From a virus, in the IMG/VR virus record IMGVR_UViG_3300044568_001844, positions 1 through 21,456 of that record: 21,456 nt of DNA; one strand, written 5' to 3'. Below, piece after piece: positions 11,902-19,553 of this stretch. Both the position numbers and the translations under genes were made by a program. The notes under the pieces were generated by a model, which was not told the DNA's origin, did not search any database, and was given only the letters and a program-made list of their open reading frames with translations. Positions within the stretch are counted from its first letter, which is position 1. Each line of letters starts with the position of its first letter.

Positions 11902-11943
11902 AAAATAAAACCCCCCGTCTCTTAGACGGAGGGGTTTTATTTT
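11902..11943. terminator. Strong bidirectional terminator
   Basis: AAAATAAAACCCC (11902-11914) pairs with GGGGTTTTATTTT (11931-11943); inside, CCGTCT pairs with AGACGG around CTT, with one bulged A. A 19-pair stem with U-tracts on both strands closes the tail/lysis unit. Confidence 0.9.
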
Positions 11944-11954
11944 GCTACGCTAAT
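11944..11954 (+). promoter_or_regulatory. Rightward promoter-like element, leaderless spacing
   Basis: GCTACGCTAAT differs from the consensus by one base and has TG before the extra base (TTGC-TACGCT). The -10 box ends at 11951 and the ATG starts at 11958, so RNA would start at or next to the ATG. No ribosome-binding site precedes the gene, which fits a leaderless mRNA for the packaging/capsid unit. Confidence 0.65.
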
Positions 11955-11957
11955 CTC

Positions 11958-12272
11958 ATGGTTAAAGAAATACGACAGTATGGTGGCGGATCTTCTAAGC
12001 CGAGCGCTTTAGCTACACAGAAACCGTCAGCCGAAGAAGTGGACGCTTTTCACACAAACTCGGACCTAGACATTCGAGCTGAGTCTTTGCATCACAGTCT
12101 TGGAGCTTTGCCTACGCAAGCATCTCCCGGTAATCACAATCACGACGGGGGCAATTCGGCAGCAATCCTTGCTGATTTGTCGATTACGGGATCTCGCGCT
12201 ACGGATGCGTGGCGGCTTAGCGTAAATGCCCTTCTCGTGAGACTGGGCGCTGAAGACAACTCGACAGCTTAA
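11958..12272 (+). CDS. Small virion-associated-type protein (GNHNHDGG)
   Basis: A 104-aa protein. The centre (HHSLGALPTQASPGNHNHDG) matches a short His/Gly motif seen in phage fibre or decoration-type proteins. The C-terminal half is helical (RATDAWRLSVNALLVRLGA). It lies just before large terminase, where a small terminase could sit, but the motif is not like a DNA-binding domain, so I favour a structural role. The start has no Shine-Dalgarno; it is leaderless from the element at 11944. It overlaps the terminase start (TAATG). Confidence 0.6.
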   Translation: MVKEIRQYGGGSSKPSALATQKPSAEEVDAFHTNSDLDIRAESLHHSLGALPTQASPGNHNHDGGNSAAILADLSITGSRATDAWRLSVNALLVRLGAEDNSTA

Positions 12273-13849
12273 TGGCTACTAAAAAGAACGAACCTAGCCT
12301 CAAAGAATTATTCGATCTGGCTCTTGATGAGCTGGACTCGTCGGTCCGTAAGCCGAACATTTTGGCTTACGGACAAAAGGACTACCCCGAGCAAAAAAGA
12401 TTCCACCAAACCGCTAAACGGGGACGATTCTTGTCGGGTGGCAACCGAGGAGGTAAATCAGATGCTGAAGTTGTCGAAGCAATTTGGTGGGCCACGAATA
12501 CTCATCCGTATATCGATCGTCCAGAATCGTGGGGCCGCGGGGCCATCCAGCTTCGATTTGTCGTCGTCGATATTGCTAAAGGTGTGGAACAAATTGTTTT
12601 ACCTAAGCTTCGACGGTGGACAACCACATCCATGCTTGTTAATGGATCTTTTTCTGATAGTTGGGACGCGAAAAACCTGATCTTTACGTTCTCTAACGGA
12701 TCGACGATTGATTTCGTGACGTGGGGCATGGACCTTATGAAACTTGGTGGTGTGCCACGACACCTTATATTTTTTGACGAGGAGCCTCCCCAGCCAATTT
12801 TTAACGAGTCAATGATGCGTTTGATTGACTACAACGGCTGGTGGGTTATTGCAGCTACGCCAACTAAAGGTATGGGCTGGACCTACGATCTTTTGTGGGA
12901 ACCTGCGTTGGAAAACCCGGATGGCGAGGTAGCCACGTTCCAACTGTCGGCTGAGCAGAACCCTTACATCGAAGCCGAAGACGACGACATGAACTTCTAC
13001 ACAATCGGCATGAATAAAGAAGAACGTGAAATTCGAGAAAAAGGTGAGTTTATTGCCCGGTCCGGCCTTGTGTTCCCAAACTTTAATTTAAGTATCGACA
13101 AGTACGTCGTACCGCCAGTTATCCCTCCGAAGCACTGGGAGTGGTACATGTCTATCGATCATGGTTGGAATAACCCCACAGCTGTCCTGTGGCACGCTGT
13201 AGCCCCTGCCGGAGACATTGTTACCTTCGCTGAGCACTATGCGCCCAACATGACTGTTAGCGAGCACTCAGCGGTTATCCATGAGCGTGAGCGATCGTGG
13301 GGCAAAGAAGCTGACATTCGGACCGGCGACCCCGCCATGAAGCAAACGTCAGGAATCACCGGAACGTCTGTACTGCAAACTTACGCTGAGCACGACGTAA
13401 ACATAGCTGTCGAGGGCGTTCCCCGCTCTGTGATCATCGGTATTGAGAAGATGCAAGAGTATCTGCGTATCCGGCCTAACGGAACTCCGACATGGACGGT
13501 CACGTCTAACTGCCACAATCTAATCCGGGAACTCAAGAAGCTTCGCTGGGCTACTTACGCTTCTGACAAGCAGGCGTACAGCATGAACAAGCAAGAAGAA
13601 ATCCATAAAAAGGACGATCACGCGGCTGACTCGGCCCGCTACTTTATGACACTGATGCCAGACCTGCGACCCAACGAAGGTCGTGAACTTACCAGAGATG
13701 AGAAAATACCGACTACAATTCCCTATATGGACTTACTAGCAAAAATGACTAGTGATCCTAATGTCGAGTTTGTGGACGAATACAACGAAACCGGGGAAAG
13801 TCCTCGGTGGCACACTTTTGAATCAGTGGGCGACTACTACGGAGGCTAA
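12272..13849 (+). CDS. terL: Terminase large subunit
   Basis: A 525-aa ATP-driven DNA packaging motor and nuclease. Walker A is GGNRGGKS (56-63). Walker B with the catalytic acid is LIFFDEE (165-171). The nuclease part has Asp296 (MSIDHGWNNP), Asp353 (TGDPAMKQ) and the Asp group in KKDDHAADSARYF (about 447-458), a typical RNase H-fold arrangement. Length fits the family. It docks on the portal (14484-16604), cuts the concatemer and pumps DNA into the capsid. Its start shares a base with the preceding stop. Confidence 0.93.
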   Translation: MATKKNEPSLKELFDLALDELDSSVRKPNILAYGQKDYPEQKRFHQTAKRGRFLSGGNRGGKSDAEVVEAIWWATNTHPYIDRPESWGRGAIQLRFVVVDIAKGVEQIVLPKLRRWTTTSMLVNGSFSDSWDAKNLIFTFSNGSTIDFVTWGMDLMKLGGVPRHLIFFDEEPPQPIFNESMMRLIDYNGWWVIAATPTKGMGWTYDLLWEPALENPDGEVATFQLSAEQNPYIEAEDDDMNFYTIGMNKEEREIREKGEFIARSGLVFPNFNLSIDKYVVPPVIPPKHWEWYMSIDHGWNNPTAVLWHAVAPAGDIVTFAEHYAPNMTVSEHSAVIHERERSWGKEADIRTGDPAMKQTSGITGTSVLQTYAEHDVNIAVEGVPRSVIIGIEKMQEYLRIRPNGTPTWTVTSNCHNLIRELKKLRWATYASDKQAYSMNKQEEIHKKDDHAADSARYFMTLMPDLRPNEGRELTRDEKIPTTIPYMDLLAKMTSDPNVEFVDEYNETGESPRWHTFESVGDYYGG

Positions 13850-13851
13850 TT

Positions 13852-14283
13852 ATGGCTTTTGAAGGTGAAGATGCACGTCGTTGGTCAATGACCGATGCCC
13901 CAACGTTGGCTCCAGCGGTGGACTTTATTACGCGATCCCCCGTCGGACCGTTTATCGATACGGGTGTTAACACAACAGTTGAAACCAAAGGACACGTTTA
14001 CCTGTCGGTAGACACAATCCGAGAGATGGCTGAGATTGCTGGCCTTCTCGAATCCAAGAGCGCGCAAGAGCGTTCTTTGCACGATCTTGAAATGTATAAC
14101 GCAGGCTACGAAGCTGGCCTCAAGGAAGGACAGGAAATCAGTGAACGATTGGTTGCCATTTCTAATCGGCTTGGGACTCAGCACAGCAGTAACGATAGTG
14201 CTGGTGCTGCGGTTGCTAAAGCAACAAAGGTTACAGCAAGCGTCAGCGCTGGAAAGCCAGAAAGCGATCCTCTCGACATATAA
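13852..14283 (+). CDS. Hypothetical protein between terminase and portal
   Basis: A 143-aa protein; no family recognised. The middle (TIREMAEIAGLLESKSAQER then SLHDLEMYNAGYEAGLKEGQ) looks like a long helix or coiled coil. The last 40 residues are Ser/Ala-rich low complexity and overlap the next gene in another frame. ATG at 13852 follows ACGGAGGCTAATT, a good ribosome-binding site, directly after the terminase stop. Confidence 0.7.
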   Translation: MAFEGEDARRWSMTDAPTLAPAVDFITRSPVGPFIDTGVNTTVETKGHVYLSVDTIREMAEIAGLLESKSAQERSLHDLEMYNAGYEAGLKEGQEISERLVAISNRLGTQHSSNDSAGAAVAKATKVTASVSAGKPESDPLDI

Positions 14284-14548
14284 GAAACTGCTCACCGATT
14301 CGGGTGATCGTGAGGAGCGCATGGCTAATTTGTTGGCTTCTCGCGACGCTGTGACGTACCAAGCCCTTACTGCCGTCTTACCGTCTTCGCGGTATGATGA
14401 TTTTGATGATTTCGACCCATCGGATGCTGGAGAAATTTCCCGTATTGCCGAACGCCAGAAAGCTTTAGATGAGGAACCCTTAGATGAGTATGAACAGTCC
14501 TTCGCCACAGAGCTTGGACTCGACGCAGAGTTCTTCAGCGCCGACTAA
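14141..14548 (+). CDS. Membrane-anchored coiled-coil protein, overlapping gene
   Basis: A 135-aa protein from GTG 14141: a membrane segment (WLPFLIGLGLSTAVTIVLVL, about 4-23), a basic turn (RLLKQQRLQQ), a helical coiled coil, then an acidic tail (DDFDDFDPSD; ends LGLDAEFFSAD). The frame is open further upstream, but there it reads as an out-of-frame copy of the previous gene. GTG has AGGA in front. It overlaps the previous gene by 143 bases and the portal by 65, both in other frames. A membrane protein among head genes is unexpected; function unknown. Confidence 0.55.
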   Translation: MNDWLPFLIGLGLSTAVTIVLVLRLLKQQRLQQASALESQKAILSTYKKLLTDSGDREERMANLLASRDAVTYQALTAVLPSSRYDDFDDFDPSDAGEISRIAERQKALDEEPLDEYEQSFATELGLDAEFFSAD

Positions 14549-16604
14549 GCTGCCCGTCAACGACGGGTTTGACATTCAAAAGTACCTTCAGTCGAAGGAT
14601 GCTTCTAAGATGGCTGCTTGGGTTAAGAGCGAATACTCAAAGGCTAAGCAATCACGTACACAGCGTCAGTTGCAGTGGTACACCAACATGGCCTACTTCT
14701 ATGGTCAGCAGTGGGTAGAACAGACGGGCAAGAACTACCCTGCCGATCTTCAGGGCAAGTTGGTTATGCCGAAGCGTCCTTACTACTCTCAGCGCAAGGT
14801 AGTTAACCGTACCCGCGCGTTTGTTCGCTCGGAGCTGGCCCAGTTCCTGTCGGCAATCCCTAACGCTGTAGCCGTCCCTTCGACAGCTGAGGATGAGGAC
14901 GTTCGTTCCGCGTACGCAGCTGAGCAGGCGTGGTCGTCTATCTCAGAAACTCAAAAGCTTCGCTATCACTACTCGCGGGCTATGTGGTGGACCGTAGTTT
15001 GCGGTACAGGCTTTATCAAAACGTGGTGGGACCAAGATTCTGTCGATAAGGTATCAGGCCAGCAGGGATCTATTCGCTACGGCGCGGTAACGCCCTTCCA
15101 CCTCTTTGTTCCCGACGTTCGTGAGCAAGACATTGACGATCAGCAGTTCATTATCAACGCTTACATCAAGCCGGTTAGCTGGTGCTACCAGTACTTTGGT
15201 GACGCGCTTGCTGGACGTACCCTTGCGCCTAGCGTGTCGAGCGCCAACCAGATTATCGAGGAAGGCTACCTCAATCTGGATAGCTTTAACACGAACTCGC
15301 CCGATTCTGTGATTGTTTACGAAACGTGGTTAAAGCCGGGAGCTCACAAGCTGATGCCTAATGGTGGTGTAATCATCTCCATTGACGACATTGTGGTGTC
15401 GATTACAAGAGACGGGCTTCCCTACAACCACGGACAATTCCCATTCACCAAGTTTGAGCACATCCCAACAAGCACGTTCTACGGCGATTCTCCACTTGTT
15501 GACTTGAACCCGCTTCAGCGTGAATTCAACACCTTGCGTTCTCAGATCTCTGACGCAGGTAATCGCATGGCTAAACCGCAGTTGGTTGCTCAAAAGGGCA
15601 GTATTGTTCCGTCAAAGGTAACGAATGAGCCGGGACTTGTCATCGAGTACAAAGCCGGATTCGCAGCTCCTCAGCCGTTGCAGCTCAGCCCGCTTCCTCA
15701 GTACTACGTCGAACAGCAGGATCGCGTTCTTCGTGACATGGAAGATATTGGCGGTCAGCACGATGTTTCACGTGGAAACGCACCGGCAGGTGTGACGGCT
15801 GGCACGGCTATTGCGTTCTTGCAAGAAGCAGACAACGCATTCCGCACCCCGCAGTACCAGAACATTGAAGATGGCTACAGCCGTATCGCTCAGCAGACGA
15901 TTGAGAACTTTGTTCAGTTTGTGGACCTAAAACGCAAAATCAAGACGATCGGTGCTGACGGAGCGTTCGACACAATGCTTCTCAGCGGAGCTGATCTTCG
16001 CAACGGTACGGACATCCGTATCCAGCGTGGAAGTTCTGTCGGTACATCGAAAGCTGCTCAAGATGCTCGGATCATGGACATGTTTGGCATGGGTCTTATC
16101 GATCAGCCGTTGGCTTTGCGCCTTCTTGAGGTTGGTGGAGCGCAAAAAATTCTTGACATCCTTCAGGTAGCCGAGCGTAAAGCTCAGCGAGAGAACATCA
16201 AAATGAAGATGCTTCCGCCGCAAGAACTTCAGGCTATGCAACAGCAGTACGAAATGCAGGCTCAGCAGTTTGCTCAGCAACAGCAGGAGATTGATCCGAC
16301 AGGGATGACTCCCAATCAGGAGCTCCCGATGTCGTTGGCTATCAAAGTCGATGACTTCGATATTCACGAAAAACACATTGAGGTTCACAACACTTTCCGT
16401 ATGTCGCAGGAGTACGAGATCCTCCCGGATCTTGTCAAGCAACAGTTTGATGCTCACGTAGCTGAGCACGAGCGTTACCTGCAAGAACAGCAAATGAATG
16501 CCATGATGCAGGCCGTACAGCAAAGTGCCCCTGAACAGGGTCCGGGTGCTACTATGGCAGGTAATGGGCAAGTCCCAGACATGACCCAACAAACAGGAGC
16601 TTAA
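14484..16604 (+). CDS. Portal protein (P22-like)
   Basis: A 706-aa portal, the dodecameric ring through which DNA enters and leaves the head. It has the long P22-type layout: an N-terminal region with QRQLQWYTNMAYFYGQQWVE, VVNRTRAFVRSELAQFLSAI, a wing/stem region (FEHIPTSTFYGDSPLVDLNP then LQREFNTLRSQISDAGN) and a Gln-rich C-terminal part (about 575-610 and the end). The last 130 residues are likely the flexible barrel or crown. ATG at 14484 follows GAGGAACCCTTAG. It overlaps the membrane gene and lies two genes after terminase. Confidence 0.88.
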   Translation: MSMNSPSPQSLDSTQSSSAPTKLPVNDGFDIQKYLQSKDASKMAAWVKSEYSKAKQSRTQRQLQWYTNMAYFYGQQWVEQTGKNYPADLQGKLVMPKRPYYSQRKVVNRTRAFVRSELAQFLSAIPNAVAVPSTAEDEDVRSAYAAEQAWSSISETQKLRYHYSRAMWWTVVCGTGFIKTWWDQDSVDKVSGQQGSIRYGAVTPFHLFVPDVREQDIDDQQFIINAYIKPVSWCYQYFGDALAGRTLAPSVSSANQIIEEGYLNLDSFNTNSPDSVIVYETWLKPGAHKLMPNGGVIISIDDIVVSITRDGLPYNHGQFPFTKFEHIPTSTFYGDSPLVDLNPLQREFNTLRSQISDAGNRMAKPQLVAQKGSIVPSKVTNEPGLVIEYKAGFAAPQPLQLSPLPQYYVEQQDRVLRDMEDIGGQHDVSRGNAPAGVTAGTAIAFLQEADNAFRTPQYQNIEDGYSRIAQQTIENFVQFVDLKRKIKTIGADGAFDTMLLSGADLRNGTDIRIQRGSSVGTSKAAQDARIMDMFGMGLIDQPLALRLLEVGGAQKILDILQVAERKAQRENIKMKMLPPQELQAMQQQYEMQAQQFAQQQQEIDPTGMTPNQELPMSLAIKVDDFDIHEKHIEVHNTFRMSQEYEILPDLVKQQFDAHVAEHERYLQEQQMNAMMQAVQQSAPEQGPGATMAGNGQVPDMTQQTGA

Positions 16605-16605
16605 C

Positions 16606-16812
16606 ATGGCTATTGGTGACGTAAAACACTCACTTACCCCTCACAACGACAACCGTATTGCGAACGACCACCCAAACGTGGGCGGCCTGCGTACGGCTAT
16701 CATCGGATCAGCTGAATCCGCTTCGTACCCAGTAGCGTTCTTGAACACTGCAACGAAGCAGGACCTGATCTACATTTGCAAACTTCACGGAATCTCCGTG
16801 GTAGGTCTGTAA
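16606..16812 (+). CDS. Small hypothetical head-region protein (68 aa)
   Basis: A 68-aa protein. It has an N-terminal MAIGDVKHSLTPHND, then strands (GLRTAIIGSAESAS, YPVAFLNT) and a helix/strand end (ATKQDLIYICKLHGISVVGL). No family recognised. ATG at 16606 has AACAGGAGCTTAAC. It sits between portal and scaffold, where connector or decoration proteins occur, but nothing more can be said. Confidence 0.65.
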   Translation: MAIGDVKHSLTPHNDNRIANDHPNVGGLRTAIIGSAESASYPVAFLNTATKQDLIYICKLHGISVVGL

Positions 16813-16818
16813 TAGTTT

Positions 16819-16824
16819 TATACT
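16819..16824 (+). promoter_or_regulatory. Possible -10 before the scaffold gene
   Basis: TATACT lies in the AT-rich 68-base gap before the scaffold gene and is close to a consensus -10. No convincing -35 is seen, and it is not of the GGTACGCTAAT type. It could boost scaffold and capsid expression. Confidence 0.22.
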
Positions 16825-16880
16825 TTTACTGACAAAAAATATCTAGCTAGGGCCTCGTAGAGGTACGGCAAGGAGAAAAA

Positions 16881-17714
16881 ATGGAAAACCCCGAAGTTGA
16901 TGGTACAGAGCAAGCAGATCAGTTCGACGGAGCTGATTATGCAGACGCTACAGGGCCAGAAAACAATAGTGCAGGAGGATTTAATCCTGCATGGGAACCC
17001 ATCAAAGAAAAGCTCGGTGACGCAGCCTTTCAACTGATTCAGCCTGAACTGAGCCAATGGGATCAGGGCGTAAATAAGCGCTTTGAAACTATTAGCTCGC
17101 AATACGCACCGTATAAGGATCTCGGCTCGCCCGAGGAACTCGCCAATTACAAACAGATAATTGAGCAGATGGACTCCAACCCGGAGGCTATATACGAGGC
17201 TCTTGGAACCTTCCTTGAAGAAAACGGTCGTATGCCGTCGAAACAAGAAGCACAAGAACTTGCTGATGATATTGACGAGCAAGACGGAGATCCGTCTTAC
17301 GACCCTCGTATTGATGAGCTTGCGCAAGGACAGGAACAGATTCGTCAGTTCCTTGAAGCGCAGCAAGACATGGAAATACAGGCGCAGGCTGAGTACGAAC
17401 TTGTGGATGAAATGAATGCCATCCAACAGGAGCGCAATTATTCACAAGAGGACATGGCGGAGATAATCCGTCAGGCCGCTTTTCTAAGCTCCCAGTCAGA
17501 TAACATCGTCCCCCTGTCGGTCGCGGCAGATCAGTTCGATGCTCTGCGAGAGAGAATCCTAACAACCCCCCGTCCCGGTGACTCAGCTCCACGGCTTTTG
17601 CCAACTTCGGGAGGAACACCATCTTCGGCTGCAAACAAGTCGATGGGTGAACTCTCCCGAAACGAAACGCAGGATTTAGTTGCTGCATTTCTAAGCGAAA
17701 GCAACAGGGGCTAG
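16881..17714 (+). CDS. Scaffold / capsid assembly protein
   Basis: A 277-aa protein just before the major capsid gene. It is very acidic, helical and Gln/Glu-rich, with a disordered acidic N-terminus (NPEVDGTEQADQFDGADYAD) and long helices (about 150-190). It ends in a Ser/Arg tail (VAAFLSESNRG) that could contact the capsid. Those are the usual traits of head scaffolds, which hold the capsid protein in shape until DNA is packaged. ATG at 16881 follows AAGGAGAAAAA. The call rests on position and composition, not on a conserved motif. Confidence 0.72.
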   Translation: MENPEVDGTEQADQFDGADYADATGPENNSAGGFNPAWEPIKEKLGDAAFQLIQPELSQWDQGVNKRFETISSQYAPYKDLGSPEELANYKQIIEQMDSNPEAIYEALGTFLEENGRMPSKQEAQELADDIDEQDGDPSYDPRIDELAQGQEQIRQFLEAQQDMEIQAQAEYELVDEMNAIQQERNYSQEDMAEIIRQAAFLSSQSDNIVPLSVAADQFDALRERILTTPRPGDSAPRLLPTSGGTPSSAANKSMGELSRNETQDLVAAFLSESNRG

Positions 17715-17741
17715 CGCCAATCCCCACAAAGGAATCGAATA

Positions 17742-18965
17742 ATGCCAGCAACACTGTCCACTATTACGCCTCTCCTTAAAGAGGTATATCAGGGCCGTAT
17801 CCGCGAGCAGCTCAACCAAGAGATCACCGCTCTGAAGCGCATTGAGCGCTCAAGTGCCGGTGTGACCAACGAGACTGGCGGCAAGTACGTAACCTTTCCC
17901 GTCCACACCCGTCGTAACTCCGGTATCGGAGCCCGAAACGAGATGGAAGCACTCCCCGTTGCAGGTCAGCAGGGTCACGCAGCCGCTCGTGTCGGCCTCA
18001 AGCACCAGTACGGCGGAATCCAGCTCACCGGGCAGGCTATTGCCATGTCGAGCACGGATCCCAAGTCGTTTGCTAAGGCACTCGACAACGAGATTGAGGG
18101 CTTGAAGAATGACTTCAAGAAGGACCTCAACCGCCAGATCTACGGTTCGGGAAACGGCGCTATTGGCGTTGTCCGTGCCAACGGAACCGGCGTGAACATT
18201 GTTCCCGTCACTGACGCTCGTTTGTTCCAGATCGGCGCGACCATTGACATCATCACGTTGCCTACAACTGTTGCTGTCTCGAACCGCACCGTTACTGCTG
18301 TTGACCTGACCGCTGGTGCTAACACGGTTACTCTGTCGGGAGCCACGTTCAACGTAGCTACCGCTCAGATTCTCGTTCGCACCGGATCGGGCCCCTCGGC
18401 TTCTGGAAACCGCGAAATCACTGGCCTCGAAGCAATCATCGCTGCCAGCGGAACGCTGTACAACATTGACCCCGCTTCAGAGCCTGAGTGGACCGCCGAA
18501 GTTTCGTCTAACGGTGGAACTGGTCGCGCTCTGTCAGAGGGTCTGATGATTCAGATGGCTGACCGTATCCGCACGCGCGGTGGTACGACCACGGTTATCT
18601 TCCAGAGCCTTGGTGTTCGTCGTAGCTACTTCAACCTGCTTTCGCAGACTCGTAGTACGGTAAACCAGCAGGAATTTACTGGTGGATTCACCGGCCTCGC
18701 ATTCACCACTGACATGGGAGAAATCCCCGTTGTGGCTGACGTGGACGCACCTCTTGGCAAGCAGTACTTTGTCAACGAAGGCGCAGTCACGTTCTACCGC
18801 GATCAGGAAGCTCACTTCCTTGACCGTGACGGTAGCATGTGGAAGCAGGTCCGTGACGCTAACGGCGATTACGACGCTTACTACGCACGTCTGGTCGAGT
18901 ACCACGAGCTTGGTACTGACCGCCGTAACACCCACGGTTTGATCTCGGACATCATCGAGTCCTAA
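17742..18965 (+). CDS. Major capsid protein (HK97-like fold)
   Basis: A 407-aa protein; position, length and composition match a major capsid protein. A charged N-terminal helix region (EVYQGRIREQLNQEITALKR then IERSS) is followed by TFPVHTRRNSGIGARNE, GLKHQYGGIQLTGQAIAMSS and a Gly/Thr-rich domain, and it ends near YHELGTDRRNTHGLISDIIE. That order is typical of HK97-fold capsids of actinophages. ATG follows AAAGGAATCGAATA. A good terminator follows the stop. It would be the most abundant virion protein. Confidence 0.85.
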   Translation: MPATLSTITPLLKEVYQGRIREQLNQEITALKRIERSSAGVTNETGGKYVTFPVHTRRNSGIGARNEMEALPVAGQQGHAAARVGLKHQYGGIQLTGQAIAMSSTDPKSFAKALDNEIEGLKNDFKKDLNRQIYGSGNGAIGVVRANGTGVNIVPVTDARLFQIGATIDIITLPTTVAVSNRTVTAVDLTAGANTVTLSGATFNVATAQILVRTGSGPSASGNREITGLEAIIAASGTLYNIDPASEPEWTAEVSSNGGTGRALSEGLMIQMADRIRTRGGTTTVIFQSLGVRRSYFNLLSQTRSTVNQQEFTGGFTGLAFTTDMGEIPVVADVDAPLGKQYFVNEGAVTFYRDQEAHFLDRDGSMWKQVRDANGDYDAYYARLVEYHELGTDRRNTHGLISDIIES

Positions 18966-18971
18966 TCAAAC

Positions 18972-19016
18972 TGACCGAAGGCCCTATCCGATACAATCGG
19001 GTAGGGCCTTTTGGTC
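18972..19016 (+). terminator. Terminator after the capsid gene
   Basis: AAGGCCCTA (18978-18986) pairs with TAGGGCCTT (19002-19010), followed by TTTTGG. CCGAT/ATCGG pairs inside around the loop, and outer GACC/GGTC extend it. A -10-like TACAAT (18992-18997) lies in the loop. Confidence 0.85.
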
Positions 19017-19036
19017 ACTAGCGAAGGATATGACTC

Positions 19037-19306
19037 ATGGAAGAAATTGCTTACTACCGCATACAGTCTGGACTGGCAGATACCAAGTTGTCTCAGACGG
19101 ATTACGAGTACGTTTACTTTAAAACCGCGTCTGCGTTAGCGACTGGCCTCACGCTGGACGATTACAAACTTGGCTTTTACAAGGCCCAGACTGGGCTGGC
19201 TAACCGCGAAGACGCGGAGTACAAGTACTTTACGACAGTTTCTGGCGACACGACGGGGACAAAAAGTTTAGAGGATTTAAAGAAGATTTTCTTCGATATG
19301 CAGTAA
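19037..19306 (+). CDS. Small repeat protein after the capsid gene
   Basis: An 89-aa protein built from about four similar units of 17-22 residues, each opening with an aromatic pair and Thr/Ser: YYRIQSGLAD, YFKTASALATGLTL, FYKAQTGLAN and YFTTVSGDTTGTKS. Units end in helical Asp/Glu/Lys stretches (SLEDLKKIFFDMQ). It may form a small helical or solenoid fold. ATG 19037 follows GAAGGATATGACTC. A head-completion or decoration role is possible by position. Confidence 0.68.
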   Translation: MEEIAYYRIQSGLADTKLSQTDYEYVYFKTASALATGLTLDDYKLGFYKAQTGLANREDAEYKYFTTVSGDTTGTKSLEDLKKIFFDMQ

Positions 19307-19309
19307 GCT
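19304..19309 (+). promoter_or_regulatory. Possible weak leaderless promoter
   Basis: TAAGCT followed by AACCTTT and ATG (19317) has a 7-base spacing like the stronger element at 11944 (6 bases). It lies over the stop of the repeat protein and differs from the consensus at three of 11 bases. The next gene has no ribosome-binding site. This may be chance. Confidence 0.25.
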
Positions 19310-19316
19310 AACCTTT

Positions 19317-19553
19317 ATGGATGACTTGATACTCAAGCTGAGTTCGCCGCCCGCCAAAAACATTTGCAGCTTTAGCAAATGGTTTGACAAACTTACTGAT
19401 ACTGAAAAAGAGTCAGTAACAGCCGCTATGGCTAACCCGCAGTGGTCTGGAGAAAAGCTGGCTGACGTGTTCAAAGAACACGGAGCTGCCTTTGGATCAG
19501 AGTCTGTAATAAGGCACAGAAAGGGTAAGTGCGTAACTTGTGGACCTATCTAA
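19317..19553 (+). CDS. Small HTH-like protein with C-terminal Cys pair
   Basis: A 78-aa protein. The middle (LTDTEKESVTAAMANPQWSG then EKLADVFKEHG) reads as helix-turn-helix, followed by a recognition-like stretch (FGSESVIRHRKGKC). It ends Cys-Val-Thr-Cys-Gly. Small proteins ending in RHRxGxCxxCG are seen in actinophages and are often labelled HTH. No Shine-Dalgarno precedes the ATG. It overlaps the next gene by 14 bases. DNA-binding is likely; the target is unknown. Confidence 0.6.
   Translation: MDDLILKLSSPPAKNICSFSKWFDKLTDTEKESVTAAMANPQWSGEKLADVFKEHGAAFGSESVIRHRKGKCVTCGPI

Noticed and set aside
14036-14140. Earlier start for the membrane coiled-coil gene
   Set aside because: That part is an out-of-frame reading of the 143-aa gene and is rich in Lys/Arg/Cys. 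The membrane helix begins right after GTG 14141.
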